Part shown: positions 1 through 8,768 of the stretch, one piece after another
Numbering within the stretch: position 1 is the first letter of the stretch
Layout of the letters: the number at the start of each line of letters is the position of its first letter
From: Tieghemiomyces parasiticus
Lineage: Eukaryota; Kickxellomycota; Dimargaritomycetes; Dimargaritales; Dimargaritaceae
Assembly: GCA_027575765.1 (NCBI GenBank)
Contig: JANBPT010001134.1
Coordinates: forward strand, 1 to 13,714
Direction: 5' to 3'
DNA: 13,714 nucleotides
The notes under the pieces: generated by a model
Databases searched by the model: none
What the model was told of the DNA's origin: nothing
Seen by the model: only the letters and a program-made list of their open reading frames with translations
Program-made: the position numbers and the translations under genes

Positions 1-204
1 CCCGTGCAGGAAAGTGCCGTCACTGGGGGCACCGAAGAGCCTGGCACGGAATCGTCGGACGGCGTCGACACAACAATATACAACCCGATGGCCAAATGCT
101 GCAGCCGAACTGTTCCAATTCAGCGGCTCAATCAGTATTCCGCCTGTCATCAGCGTACGGCTTGTGCGCTAATATTCAACCTAAAACGGGATTCCAGAGC
201 TTAG
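1..204 (+). CDS. Possible 3' end of an unrecognised gene (left edge)
   Basis: The frame starting at base 1 is open from the window edge to a TAG at 202-204, about 67 codons. The first third reads as an acidic, Glu/Ser/Thr/Gly-rich segment (QESAVTGGTEEPGTESSDG), typical of a disordered eukaryotic tail. It is followed by a Cys-containing stretch, NPMAKCCSRTV. If real, the gene would be convergent with the channel gene that stops at 284, leaving about 80 bases between stops. The other two plus frames are also open over most of this stretch (one to a TAA at about 188, one to a TGA at about 254), so the choice of frame is weak, and an intron could change the true C-terminus. I recognise no family. 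Confidence 0.3.
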   Translation, partial: PVQESAVTGGTEEPGTESSDGVDTTIYNPMAKCCSRTVPIQRLNQYSACHQRTACALIFNLKRDSRA

Positions 205-283
205 GACGGACATGTTGTATATTGAGTACATGGGTATGTTGCCCACACTGAAATTGAACAGTTGGTGTTCTTGTTTACATATC

Positions 284-3200
284 CTACACGGGAATAGGGT
301 AATCATTAGGGCTTCGAGTCCGGGGAATCAACAGCAGAGCATTCCAGGTGACCGGGACGGCCAGTTGGTAGTTTGGTTGGATTAGCACGATACGTGAAAA
401 CGGCTGATGTGGCTTATCACGGTGCGCACTCGACGGTCGGCACACGGCCACCAGACAGATGCCCTGGCCATTTAACTCCCGTGTGAGGATTTCAACATCG
501 ATCATTCCGTCAGCGACCTGCTTATGTTCTGGTATGCGTAATATAGAAATTGGTGGAGGGAGGGGGTAAAGTCCAAGGTCGCGGATTGATTACGGGGGAT
601 TGTGGTTACTTGATTGAGTTGACTGGTGAATGATTTTTTGATACCATATAATAATGTCGTTGGCCGGTTGCTAATTGACGGTGGCCAAAAAAAAAAACCA
701 CCACTTCTTGCCACTTACCTTTATGAATGATACGTTGGATGGGCCATTGGTACCAGTACGATGAGGTGGGGCTCTCTGGAGAAAACATGAACTTTAGACC
801 AGGGCGAAACTCTAAGGACCGGAACATGGCGGTGTAAAAGATATCGGTCAGTACAGCGTCGCCTGCTATAATGGGGTCCCACACTTTGTAGACGAACTCT
901 GTGTGCGGTAAGAAAATATAGTGAACAAAAGCAAAGCAGGATCAATTGGTTAGTAATTCCACAATGCTAAGGGTAGCAAACCATCGGAACGGCCCAGCAT
1001 CGGCCAATGTATTGCCATACAAGGGTGCCGAGTTCGTACCTAGAAGTTTACGGTCAAAGTTGCTGATCAGGTGGGCCCGATTGCGTAGGATATGGCTCGG
1101 AAGTCGCTTGATGATGGGTATGTCAGGTCGCAATTCGCGCACCACAGCCTCAATGGTAACGGCCTCGGAGGCGTGTCGGGAGCCGGATCTGATGGTGGCC
1201 AGGGCAAGCAGGATGTTGAGCAGGTACAATTTAAAATTAGGAGGGGGGCTATATCGAACACCTCAAGACGGGCGACGAGGGAGCGGTCCGCATTGAGTGA
1301 GGCGTGTCTGCGACTTACCCTTCCAAGGTCATACTGTGCAGAATAACGACGGCCTTGGCTTCCGGTAGACATGCGGCTCGGACTGCGGGTTCAGTGTATG
1401 GGATGCCGATCAGTACGTGGACCCCAAGTAGTCTCCTCAATTCCATCACCTTGGGGCATGGCTTGGGTAGCATCACCGCTATCGGCAGGCAATGGTTATT
1501 ATGGGCCACCCGTAGCTGCCGGATGAGGGGCAGTGTAACGCGTATTATACTGCTGAGGAGATCGTACACAACGATATGACCGTGCAGGTTTGGCCCTGCT
1601 CCAGCATCATCTACGGAAGAAAAGGGATTGATCAAGACTGGCCCACCACTTTGGGGAAATGCTAGGAACGGCCGAGGTTTACCAATTGGTTGATAAATCC
1701 CGGGGTACGGTCCGCTGTCGTCCGGTTCTCTATCTAGTATCCGATCGACCGCGGTGTGCAGCCACCGAAACGCATTGGCGATTGAAGTCGTTATTCGGAC
1801 GGGCTCCAGGCGCTCTCGCACTGGAACCGTGGCGAATTCCTTGTGGAGAATAATGTAACGGACAAGGCTGTCACTGGAGCGATAGTCGCCACGCGAGGGG
1901 AGGGAGACCTGCGGCATTACGGTTGACGCAAGTGCAGGCGAGCTGCCAACCATTGTACTGTCGTGGGCATTATATTGACCCAACATGATAGGCGGAGCAC
2001 CCGTTTCCTCCAAGTATACGATCGGAGCTGGTGGCTGCATTTGGAATTGTAAGGTTAACATCGCCGGGAAATGGTCGAGGAAATCGTCAGTAGATATCTC
2101 ATACTCGCGGGCAAGACTAATGAAGGCGTGCGAGAGCTGAAAGAACTCCGGACGGGAGATGAAGTAGATGAGGTTAACGTATCCCGGGGCCGAACAATTA
2201 TTGGCTAGAAGGTTGACCAGCATATCATCCAGACAAGTAACTTGGCAGAACGGGAGATTTCGAAGAGGATAGAGGGACTGGTGGAGAAGGACCTGCACGT
2301 GGAAATTAATCTGCTCGACTTTCTCCACCGTTGCATACTGATGGATGGTCTGTGCCAGACAAGAGTAGAACGTTTAAAGGTAAGATAAGATAAGGGCGGT
2401 TAGCGAGCTTCGAAAATTACGGGCGACTTGGACTCCAACACTTCCCTATCGAGCATGTCGTGATTGGGCCGCAAGGGGCACGCCGTGCAACAGCATAAAT
2501 GTGGGAACACTTACCAGGGCCTGGGCAATGCAGAGTGCGTCGCTCTCCTCCGGGGGAACATCAGTATCGTAGTCGGTAACCACATATACCGCATCCCCGG
2601 CGCGTAGGCCCAACTTTCGCAGCATGACAAAGTCGAGCGAGCTCCGGAATGCGAAACTGACCGTACTGCGGTACTCCTTCTGGGCCAAAAGCTGACGGAG
2701 GTCGTCGTTCAATGGAGACTCGCTCACTACGGTAATTCGGGGCATCATTTCACTCGGGCTTAGCCGGGTATTATTGGAATCGGCACCAGCCCTAATGTCC
2801 ACGCTCTCTGCGATGAGCCGTAACGTCGAGGACACGCTGGTGACGGTCAGGTGGCCGCAAATGTACGCACTGACAGCTCTGCTCTCGGCGGCCGATTTGG
2901 TGGATTTGTCTTGTTTGGCTAGCAGCTGGTAAGCCTTCGTGATGTCTTCGATTTTACCGGGCAGCGTCAAGAACACCGCCAGGATCAACAGGACCACAAT
3001 GATGCGTGAGACGTAATTGGGCGGCACCAGGCTATCCGTGGGTCCATTCACAAGGCAAAGTAGTGTGAAATACAAGGAGTCTGAGTAATTAAACTGCGGC
3101 TCCGGATCGTCATAGACGTTGTAAACCAGAACCTGGAGAAGCGCACTTACACCCGCCCAATACGCCAGGAGGGCGATGGCCGTGGATGCAAGTTGAAGCT

Positions 3201-4110
3201 GGGGCGGATCGAACCATCCGGTCCTCTGCTGGACTCGTGCCAGCGCCTCCTTGGCCGCGAGGGCGAGCAGGTAAAAGCGGAAAACGTAGCCGACGGCCGC
3301 ATAGCTGACCCCCATGAACTGCGTGCGGAAGGCAGGCCACTCGTAATAAAGCAAGGTACCAACGTAAACTGAGGTAATCGATAGGAGCATGGCTGCTCGG
3401 GCCACCCAGGATGAATGAACCCTCCCATAAAACAGCCGTATCAAGTAGAACACGTTAAGTATTCCTGTCACAGCGAGATCGAGGACGATACGGTAGGCTG
3501 GGAAGTTGATCGGGTTACTGGTTGTGCTTAGGACGAAGGAGTTCTAACGATTGTGGCCAATCGAAAGGAAAATGGGGTACAGTTAACTTCATCGAGTGAG
3601 CGAGTAGTTACGGTCAGGCGCCGATGGTAGGAGCTACGCACGGCATATGCAATGACGGGCGCGTTCCCCGTCGACAGTCCTCGCCCGACAAAACATAAAT
3701 AAAAGGAAAGTCTACCCTCAAAACCGTACTGGCGCTACCTGGCCATCTTTTGACTGCCACCAGCTTACCGATATAAATACGGCGGCCCAGAGCAGGAGCA
3801 TAAGTAACTCCACGGCGGTAAACAGTACTACAGCGATGTACGTTTCATGGAAAGGCAGTACGAGGCCCTTAGTTCCGAACTCGTGCTTATGTCGCTTGTA
3901 CCAAGCCGCGTATACGTCTTCAGTAAAATCGAGCTGCTCGTCAGGCGATGTACCACCGTTGCCAACGGCTTGGAATAGCTTTCGCCGCCACCCCTTTCGG
4001 TTGGGATAATGGGGGTTTTGAGGAGAGGGTGATAAAAATGGTTGTGAGTTGGGCGTCAACTGATTGGCTAACGTCGGCCATTGTAGGTGGACGGTGGGAG
4101 AAATAGGCAT
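284..4110 (-). CDS. BK/Slo-family RCK-domain cation channel, six exons, atypical pore
   Basis: Exons (minus strand): 4110-3769, 3543-2515, 2349-1319, 1248-1052, 898-719, 528-284; TAG stop at 286-284. The spliced total is 3024 nt, giving about 1007 residues, near the usual BK length. Order: S1 (about 91-114), S2 (130-152), S3 (164-182), S4 (191-212), S5 (230-254), pore helix and loop (266-290), S6 (292-310), RCK1 from about 340 (AYICGHLTVTSVSS, cf. BK VVCGHITLESVS), and RCK2 from about 712 (HGHIVVYDLLSS, then VLIGIPYTEPAVRAACL, cf. BK ILPGTPLSRADLRAVNI). The C-terminus RIVLIQPNYQLAVP resembles the BK tail YVITNPPYEFELVP. Slo proteins are tetrameric membrane channels whose RCK domains form an intracellular gating ring. 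Oddities: the filter is NGPTDS instead of TVGYGD, S4 has few positive charges, and no calcium bowl is visible. The N-terminus is uncertain: 4110 is the first ATG after a plausible 5' intron, and 4278 is an alternative. Family call sure; ion selectivity unknown. Confidence 0.88.
529..718 (-). other. Intron 5 of the channel gene
   Basis: Donor aaag|GTAAGT at 718 and acceptor GCATACCAG|aa ending at 529, phase 1, 190 nt. A long T tract lies near the donor, and the intron contains in-frame stops. The join gives IIHK-EHKQVADGMIDVEIL. Confidence 0.75.
899..1051 (-). other. Intron 4 of the channel gene
   Basis: The acceptor is CGCACACAG|ag ending at 899, preceded by a perfect TACTAAC branch-point sequence at 955-949. 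The acceptor needs a phase-1 donor, and two exist: gacc|GTAAAC at 1051 and ctag|GTACGA at 1039. They differ by exactly four codons, and I could not choose between them. Confidence 0.7.
1249..1318 (-). other. Intron 3 of the channel gene
   Basis: Donor gaagg|GTAAGT at 1318 and acceptor GATATAG|c ending at 1249, phase 2, 70 nt. The unspliced frame stops just after the donor. The join restores an open frame and links the RCK2 Rossmann part (VVILHS) to the following helix (LLNILLALATIRS), as in BK. Confidence 0.85.
2350..2514 (-). other. Intron 2 of the channel gene
   Basis: Donor ctg|GTAAGT at 2514 and acceptor CTGGCACAG|acc ending at 2350, phase 0, 165 nt. Joining gives ALCIAQAL-TIHQYATVEK, which matches the order of the BK RCK1 segment (NIMRVISIKNYHPKI). 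Confidence 0.85.
3031..3048 (-). other. Pore selectivity-filter position (NGPTDS in place of TVGYGD)
   Basis: Six codons, aat gga ccc acg gat agc, at residues about 280-285 of the channel. Gap-free alignment with BK is anchored on both sides: the pore helix (SDSLYFTLLCLV against WECVYLLMVTMS) and the start of S6 (YVSRIIVVLLI against TLGRLFMVFFI, sharing the Arg). The Gly-Tyr-Gly that lines the K+ filter in canonical channels is absent. The reading frame is intact through the segment, with no stop or frameshift. Confidence 0.85.
3544..3768 (-). other. Intron 1 of the channel gene
   Basis: Donor tcg|GTAAGC at 3768 and acceptor ATCGTTAG|aac ending at 3544, phase 0 on both sides. A second in-phase donor, cag|GTAGCG, starts at 3738. 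It would add ten residues, beginning VSWWQSK, after S1. The GTAAGC choice gives BK-like spacing between S1 and S2. Confidence 0.7.
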
Positions 4111-4631
4111 GGTTGAGTAAACCCTTGACCTCCGACTACGGATGTCAGCCGGTGGAGTGCCCTGACGACAGTGGATTTTGGATGGTCCAGCAAAGACCAA
4201 GCTGACACCTGCTTTCGATAAAATCACTGCAAAGTGTTCCTCCCTGTGGCCGTAGGCACTTACATTTAGGTTGACCATGACATATATTGTTACGAGGAAG
4301 GAGCCCACCCAAGCATTAGTGTGTATCTGCTATTGTGCTGGCAATTGCGGTAACCCCAGTACAGCCAAGGTCAAAAAAAAAAATGCAGCCTGAAGATTAA
4401 GAAGATAGAAAAATGCGAGAGTATCTTGGTATAATCTAGGGCAATGGCGATGATAGGGTAGAGAGGGGCTTGGAGAAGCGACATATGTGTGATAACGCCG
4501 CACGTATGCGATACATGGTTGGTTTATGAACAAAACTTGTGTTCTGGGGGAGGGTGTCCTTTATTATTATACGGGTGAGGTTTGAAGGTGCGTGAAATGA
4601 GCTCGAAAGATCTGAATCCCGATGTAGTCAG
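4111..4631 (-). promoter_or_regulatory. 5' flank of the channel gene, possible upstream exon
   Basis: No confident gene. On the minus strand a short open stretch at 4329-4264 encodes a hydrophobic run (WVGSFLVTIYVMVNLN) and ends at a canonical donor, GTAAGT, at 4263. An in-phase acceptor, GTCGTCAG|ggc, ends at 4162. This may be a 5' exon of the channel gene, carrying either another start (ATG at 4278-4276) or an S0-like segment. An 11-13 base A tract (T on the minus strand) sits at about 4371-4383. I see no clear TATA box. Confidence 0.35.
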
Positions 4632-4980
4632 TTATCCATGTTCTGTGGGATTGACAGGCAGCCTCTCCACAATTGATGAAACATCACGCGCGAACTTCAC
4701 GGCCAAAACAGATGAGGTCAAGGATAACATCCCATCCGTGGAAGGCGGGGCCCCATAATATTCCGCATAGGTAGGTGAGGGTACGCCTCCCGCTTTGCCT
4801 AATAAAGTAACCGACCGCTCCGGATTATCGAATTGGGTGTGCAAATCCTTCGTCGGACATTTCGTCCAGCACACAGCATGCTTCGTTAACACTAATGGCA
4901 ACGGTGGGACAATGAAAGGCAACTGTTGCGGATAAGGGGGAAGTCCATATCTAGGCATATATGTGTAACGGGATGGTGCT
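4632..4980 (-). CDS. Probable terminal exon of an unrecognised protein
   Basis: The minus frame is open from a TGA just upstream of 4980 to the TAA at 4634-4632, and it looks like real protein. It has a Pro/Tyr-rich start (RYTYMPRYGLPPYPQQLPF), a middle with two Cys, and a C-terminal amphipathic stretch, SLTSSVLAVKFARDVSSIVE. A good acceptor (CTGGCCATGACCAG, with a pyrimidine-rich lead) ends near 4980, so this is probably a last exon rather than a whole gene. It would end about 520 bases upstream of the channel start, on the same strand. It may belong with the exons at 5377-5918 or be a separate gene. I do not recognise a family. Confidence 0.4.
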
Positions 4981-5376
4981 GGTCATGGCCAGGCTTGAGG
5001 GAAATAGGGTACACTCTAGAAATAGAGGAAACGTGAGATTTTAGCGGATACCCTGCAGTGTAAATCGATGGAATCAAGGGTAATTCGCCGACCCTCGAGC
5101 CCTTCTAAATGTCACTATTCATTCTAGCCTCCCCGGAAGCAGAGGGACCTGTCCTTTTTGTTAAAAAAAAGTCCTACTAGGTACCGCCTGTGGATGTGGA
5201 GCCAGGTTAGATGCCCGCTGCCGTTAAATCCAACCGCAACAGAATAAGCCGAAAAAGACTGCAGTGAGTTAAGCGATCGCTCCAGGAGGACAATTGGAGT
5301 CGCGAGCGGTATTGAATGAGAGACAGAGAGAAGCCCGGGCCTTAGTGTGAACCCTCCCCGTTCATTGTGCAACGAT

Positions 5377-5918
5377 TTACACTGTGATCTCATTCGAAAT
5401 ATCCAGACGCTTGGCATCCTCGCTCACATTTAATCGAATCGGGTGTTAGAATGAGAAGGGGCAAGAATGAATATCCCCAACCCTCCCCGCCATGTTCGCA
5501 TTGCTCAAAAGACGCGCATGGAAAGCAAAACTTGGCGTAGAATTTACCTTATGGACGATAGTGTTGCGGCCCCAAGAACTGTTACCGCCTTCTAGTGGTT
5601 TACTAACCGTGAGGTGGGCCATTAGGCGTCCAAAATATTGTTGTTGACGGAGCAATAAGTTGACCGCACCACGTACCAAATGATGGTGCTGATCGGTAGT
5701 AAGATCGTGGTTAGTCTGATAACTGGTGGAGTTGTACAATCCTAGGTCTCTGCACAGGATAATGAAAAGTTCATTAGGGTAATTGCAGCACAGTCGGAAC
5801 AATGTATCAATAACCAGTCAATATTATTCCCAACAATATCTAGACCTTGGCTTTATCAAGTTCACCCAGCTATATCCGACAAACGGCCAAATTGGGCAAT
5901 TTACTTTGTACGAATCAT
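5377..5918 (-). CDS. Unrecognised intron-containing gene, 5' exons
   Basis: Model: ATG at 5918, exon 1 5918-5905 (MIRT plus two bases), donor GTAAAT, acceptor TTATCCTGTGCAG, exon 2 5749-5548, donor aag|GTAAAT, acceptor GAGCGAG|gat, exon 3 from 5418. Phases match at both introns (2 and 0). Exon 2 is convincingly protein-like: a polar N-terminal part (YNSTSYQTNHDLTTDQHHH) and then a helical stretch (LVRGAVNLLLRQQQYFGRL). Exon 3 reads DAKRLDISNEITV and meets TAA at 5379-5377, giving about 85 residues. Alternatively a further donor (GTGTAA at 5382) leads into more exons: good acceptors occur near 5251 and 5188, and at 4981 before the downstream Pro/Tyr-rich exon. No signal peptide or membrane segment is seen. 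Function unknown. Confidence 0.45.
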
Positions 5919-7252
5919 TGTGGTAGCTGAAAACTTGATATAGAAAACTAGCTGTTAAACTCAAATTTCGACGGGGATCGATGATTTAAGCGATGACTGT
6001 CATTTATTGAATAGCGACCAGTAGGCTTTTTATACTGGAACAATGCCTGACATCGTTCGTAGTAACCATTTAGCCTAGGCTAGGAAAGCTAAGACAATAG
6101 GTTGCGGCGGGGTTAGGCGCCGGCAGGAAATGGAGAGACGTCTAGGCAGCCGTCGGATCAAGAATATAAGGAATAAAGGAGTAAAGGCCCTAATAGAATA
6201 AAAGGCGGCACCTGGTGTGGATAATGAAGTGACGGAAGGGTTTGGCTACTGCAGGGATAAAAAGAGAGACCTTCCATTGATCAGTTGCTATAAGGCGCAG
6301 CCACCAAGGCTGGGAGGCAGTGTCTGGGACGAAAAGGAACCGGTTAGCCTCACTTGAGATATGGATCAGGGAGGTGGGGTTGCAGGCTACGACGTGGACC
6401 CACTAATGGCCTAGAGTTTTCTACCTAAGATCAGTGCCATGTCCGTAACCTGGCGAAACAACCACATTTCCTCCTATTCAGCATGGTTGGAAATATCACC
6501 TTGGTTCAAGCGTTGTCCGTAGTCTTTCTGCCACTCTCGTGTTCACCTTTTAGCTCACTACCAATTTCGTTCAGCTATCTTGTTTCTTCTCCTTCTCTTT
6601 ATGTTTCCCTCACTAGCAGTACTTTCTCTAGCATAGTGGTTTTGATCATCGACCATTGAGTGCCTTATATTTGGCTTGTGTTCTTTTTTACTGTTTTTTC
6701 TTTATTCACATGACTTCCACAACCAGAGTTTTAATGTCAGATTTCTTCCCAATAAGGTCGCCAGTTAATTATACACCAGGTCGTTCATCTTGACATTCAA
6801 GGACACCTCACCCTTACTTTCACCCACACCATCCCCCCACCGCATCCTATTATATTCATAAACTGCCTTTGTAGTTACCCTCGAGTATACTATGGCAGCC
6901 TCCTTATTCGGCTACTACCGGGCCTACCTAGTAATAATGGGTTGACTGAAGGGCAGCTAAAAAAACGAAATATGAAACAATAGCAATGCGGTCATAAGTA
7001 ATTTCAACGAACCGTGATGGACGACGTCCAGAGGAGATTGTGAGGGCCCATAACAAAATAGCCCAACTAAGTAGTGTGGAAGTGGCTATTTCACCGAAGA
7101 TCCCATACTAGAGTGGTCAACCCTTGGTATGGTACCGGGTAACTGGGTTGTGTAGGGGGAGTATACTAGACCTGGCTAGCAAGAAAATTACCATACGGAC
7201 ACCCACCTCAAGTAAGAAATTGGAGCAATAACTAATCAACTCGTTGGGCGCA
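5919..7252. other. Long stretch without a convincing gene
   Basis: Frames are frequently interrupted on both strands. From about 6420 to 6870 the plus strand is pyrimidine- and T-rich, with runs such as CTTCTCCTTCTCTTT and CTGTTTTTTCTTT; this looks like spacer or regulatory DNA. The part from 6900 to 7250 holds no long frame and no repeat that I can see. I found no tRNA box pair and no transposon ends. Confidence 0.5.
6026..6034 (-). promoter_or_regulatory. TATA box upstream of the unrecognised minus-strand gene
   Basis: TATAAAAAG on the minus strand, 108 bases upstream of the candidate ATG at 5918. A transcription start about 30 bases downstream would give a short leader. One small upstream ORF (ATG ACA GTC ATC GCT TAA) at about 6003-5986 would lie near the mRNA start. 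The position fits the gene model at 5918 and supports it. Confidence 0.45.
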
Positions 7253-7290
7253 TCAGGCCAATGGAACCCATGCTTGGGCTCGGCGGTGGT

Positions 7291-7298
7291 GTATAAAT
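7291..7298. promoter_or_regulatory. TATA-like element TATAAATA
   Basis: A TATAAATA sequence lies in a short GC-richer patch. Downstream on the plus strand there are only short frames, the best being an ATG at 7455 with 77 codons. On the minus strand the element lies inside a 62-codon open stretch. Whether it works as a promoter is not supported by a clear gene. Confidence 0.15.
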
Positions 7299-7498
7299 AC
7301 GGCCGGTCGGTATTTCAGGCTTTTCCAGGCCACTGCGCGCGTATGCCAACCTGTGAGGTGGGAGCGCTCTGAATTTAGTATGATGGGAGTGTCATCCAGC
7401 ACCACGGTGGTGATGTTGTAATGTGAGGCAGTAGATTCTCAGTCCAGTCCGAAAATGGCGAATATGTGGGCTGGGCGTGCGACAACGGTGACGGTCAT

Positions 7499-8764
7499 AT
7501 TTAATGCTGATTCAACATTCAACAACTACGTCGTACCGCAGACTATCCATCCGCAACCTCTTCGGGAGTGGGCGAATACAGGCGGAGCGCACGAAGTTAA
7601 TATTGGTGGCAGTGCTATATCAACCCCGCACAGCAGTATGGGCTGTCATCCGTACAGCGCCTCAGCAACCCCCCGGCCGGCGAGTTAGCGTTAAGAGCTG
7701 TGAATCGATTTGTAACGTCAACCATGGCATAAAGAACTTTCCATTTTAGCTACTGGCTGAATCCACCCGCCACCATAGTGGTCCGTCCGCCTTCGCGAAA
7801 AAAAGAAGTCTAGTCGGCTCCTCCTGGTCAGTAATTTCTCCTGACCCCCATACTCTTGAATATTGCTGGTCCAGCGACAACTGCCATGCCCCTGAATCAT
7901 ACACCCTCCTGTCTGCATCCCTCTCTGTCATCCCCCTGCACGGGCTGACGGCAGTGGCGGTGAGGTTAGTCCACCGGGAGCCGCCGCCTCCCCCCCAGTC
8001 AACACAGTTGGCGAGGATTGTGCCGAGGTATTCACAGCGTAGGCTCAACTGAATGACTCGGTTACTGCGTGGCCCCTGTCGCCGCGCGCACAAAATCTGA
8101 CGAGCCTTTGCTTTCCTCCCACTGTTCTCTCCTTCTGGCATTCATCGCTAGTAATTTGCCCCCTTAAATCTGCGCCGCTGCAAGTACGGAATAGACAAAC
8201 AGACGCGTTATAGAACCGGCCGCGGGCTAATAGCTGGGCACCCCTTCCACCCTCCCCTCGTCCTCCAGCGCCCCTTTAGCCTCCTCCTACTCTTTCTTCT
8301 CCTTAACCCGTGAATATAACTTGCCATACCTCCTGTGCCACCCACACTATCCACCCAGTTAGCCCTCGGCCCTGTGCGTCGCTTTACGTACCTCACCCAC
8401 GACCCGATCTGCTGCCCACCTCAAGTCGAAACTTCTATCGTCCAGACCTCACAGTACCCCCATGCAGAAACGGTTTAAATATTCAAGCCTCATCCTCACC
8501 GTGTATTCGGTTGGCATCCGTAGCCCTATCCTCACTTCCCTAAGCAGGCACACCTTATTTCGTTTAGTGACCCGTCTTACCTGTTCCTTTGTAAATACCT
8601 CACCCGTCAGGCCACCGCCCAGCGCCCTACCGCTATCTTCCTGGTGCAACCTAACGACACTCGTTCGACAGTCAGCCTCTTCCGCACCCAACTACCCTTG
8701 AGCCGTCAAATTCGCCACTGCTGGTCGCTAGTATCCCTAACGTATCTGCTCAACGCCCACCACC
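7499..8764 (+). promoter_or_regulatory. Upstream region of the RasGEF gene
   Basis: The stretch has no confident gene. From about 7760 the plus strand becomes markedly C/T-rich (for example CACCCCTTCCACCCTCCCCTCG near 8240), a composition common in fungal promoters and leaders. An A/T-rich element, TTTAAATATT, lies at about 8473. Open frames here (plus at 8310-8701, minus at 7746-8141) are short, of biased composition and without recognisable motifs. Confidence 0.4.
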
Positions 8765-8768
8765 ATGG
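8758..8768 (+). promoter_or_regulatory. Translation start context of RasGEF
   Basis: CACCACCATGG surrounds the ATG at 8765: A at -3 and G at +4, an ideal eukaryotic start context. It supports this start over the next in-frame Met, at about residue 344. Confidence 0.6.

Noticed and set aside
3110..3428. Two minus-strand frames overlapping the channel exon 2
   Set aside because: Out-of-frame shadows of the S2-S5 coding region; their translations show no membrane pattern or motif.
3772..3783. 12-base match TATAAATACGGC shared with 7291-7302
   Set aside because: The copy at 3772 is inside channel S1 codons (AVFI on the minus strand). A single 12-mer match is weak evidence for a repeat or a promoter.
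284..4110. Idea that the channel locus is a pseudogene because the reading frame is broken into pieces
   Set aside because: Each break coincides with phase-matched GT-AG splice sites, the exons keep BK order, and the spliced length is divisible by three.
6495..6520. GGTTCAAGC resembling a tRNA B box
   Set aside because: No matching A box at the right distance upstream and no cloverleaf stems could be drawn.
7746..8141. 131-codon minus-strand open frame
   Set aside because: It lies opposite a C/T-rich leader region, so its Gly/Arg-rich product (including GGGGG) is explained by composition. No domain or splice context supports it.
8310..8701. Overlapping plus-strand open frames upstream of RasGEF
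   Set aside because: Pro/Ser/Cys-rich translations of C/T-rich DNA, without motifs. More likely promoter or 5' leader than genes.
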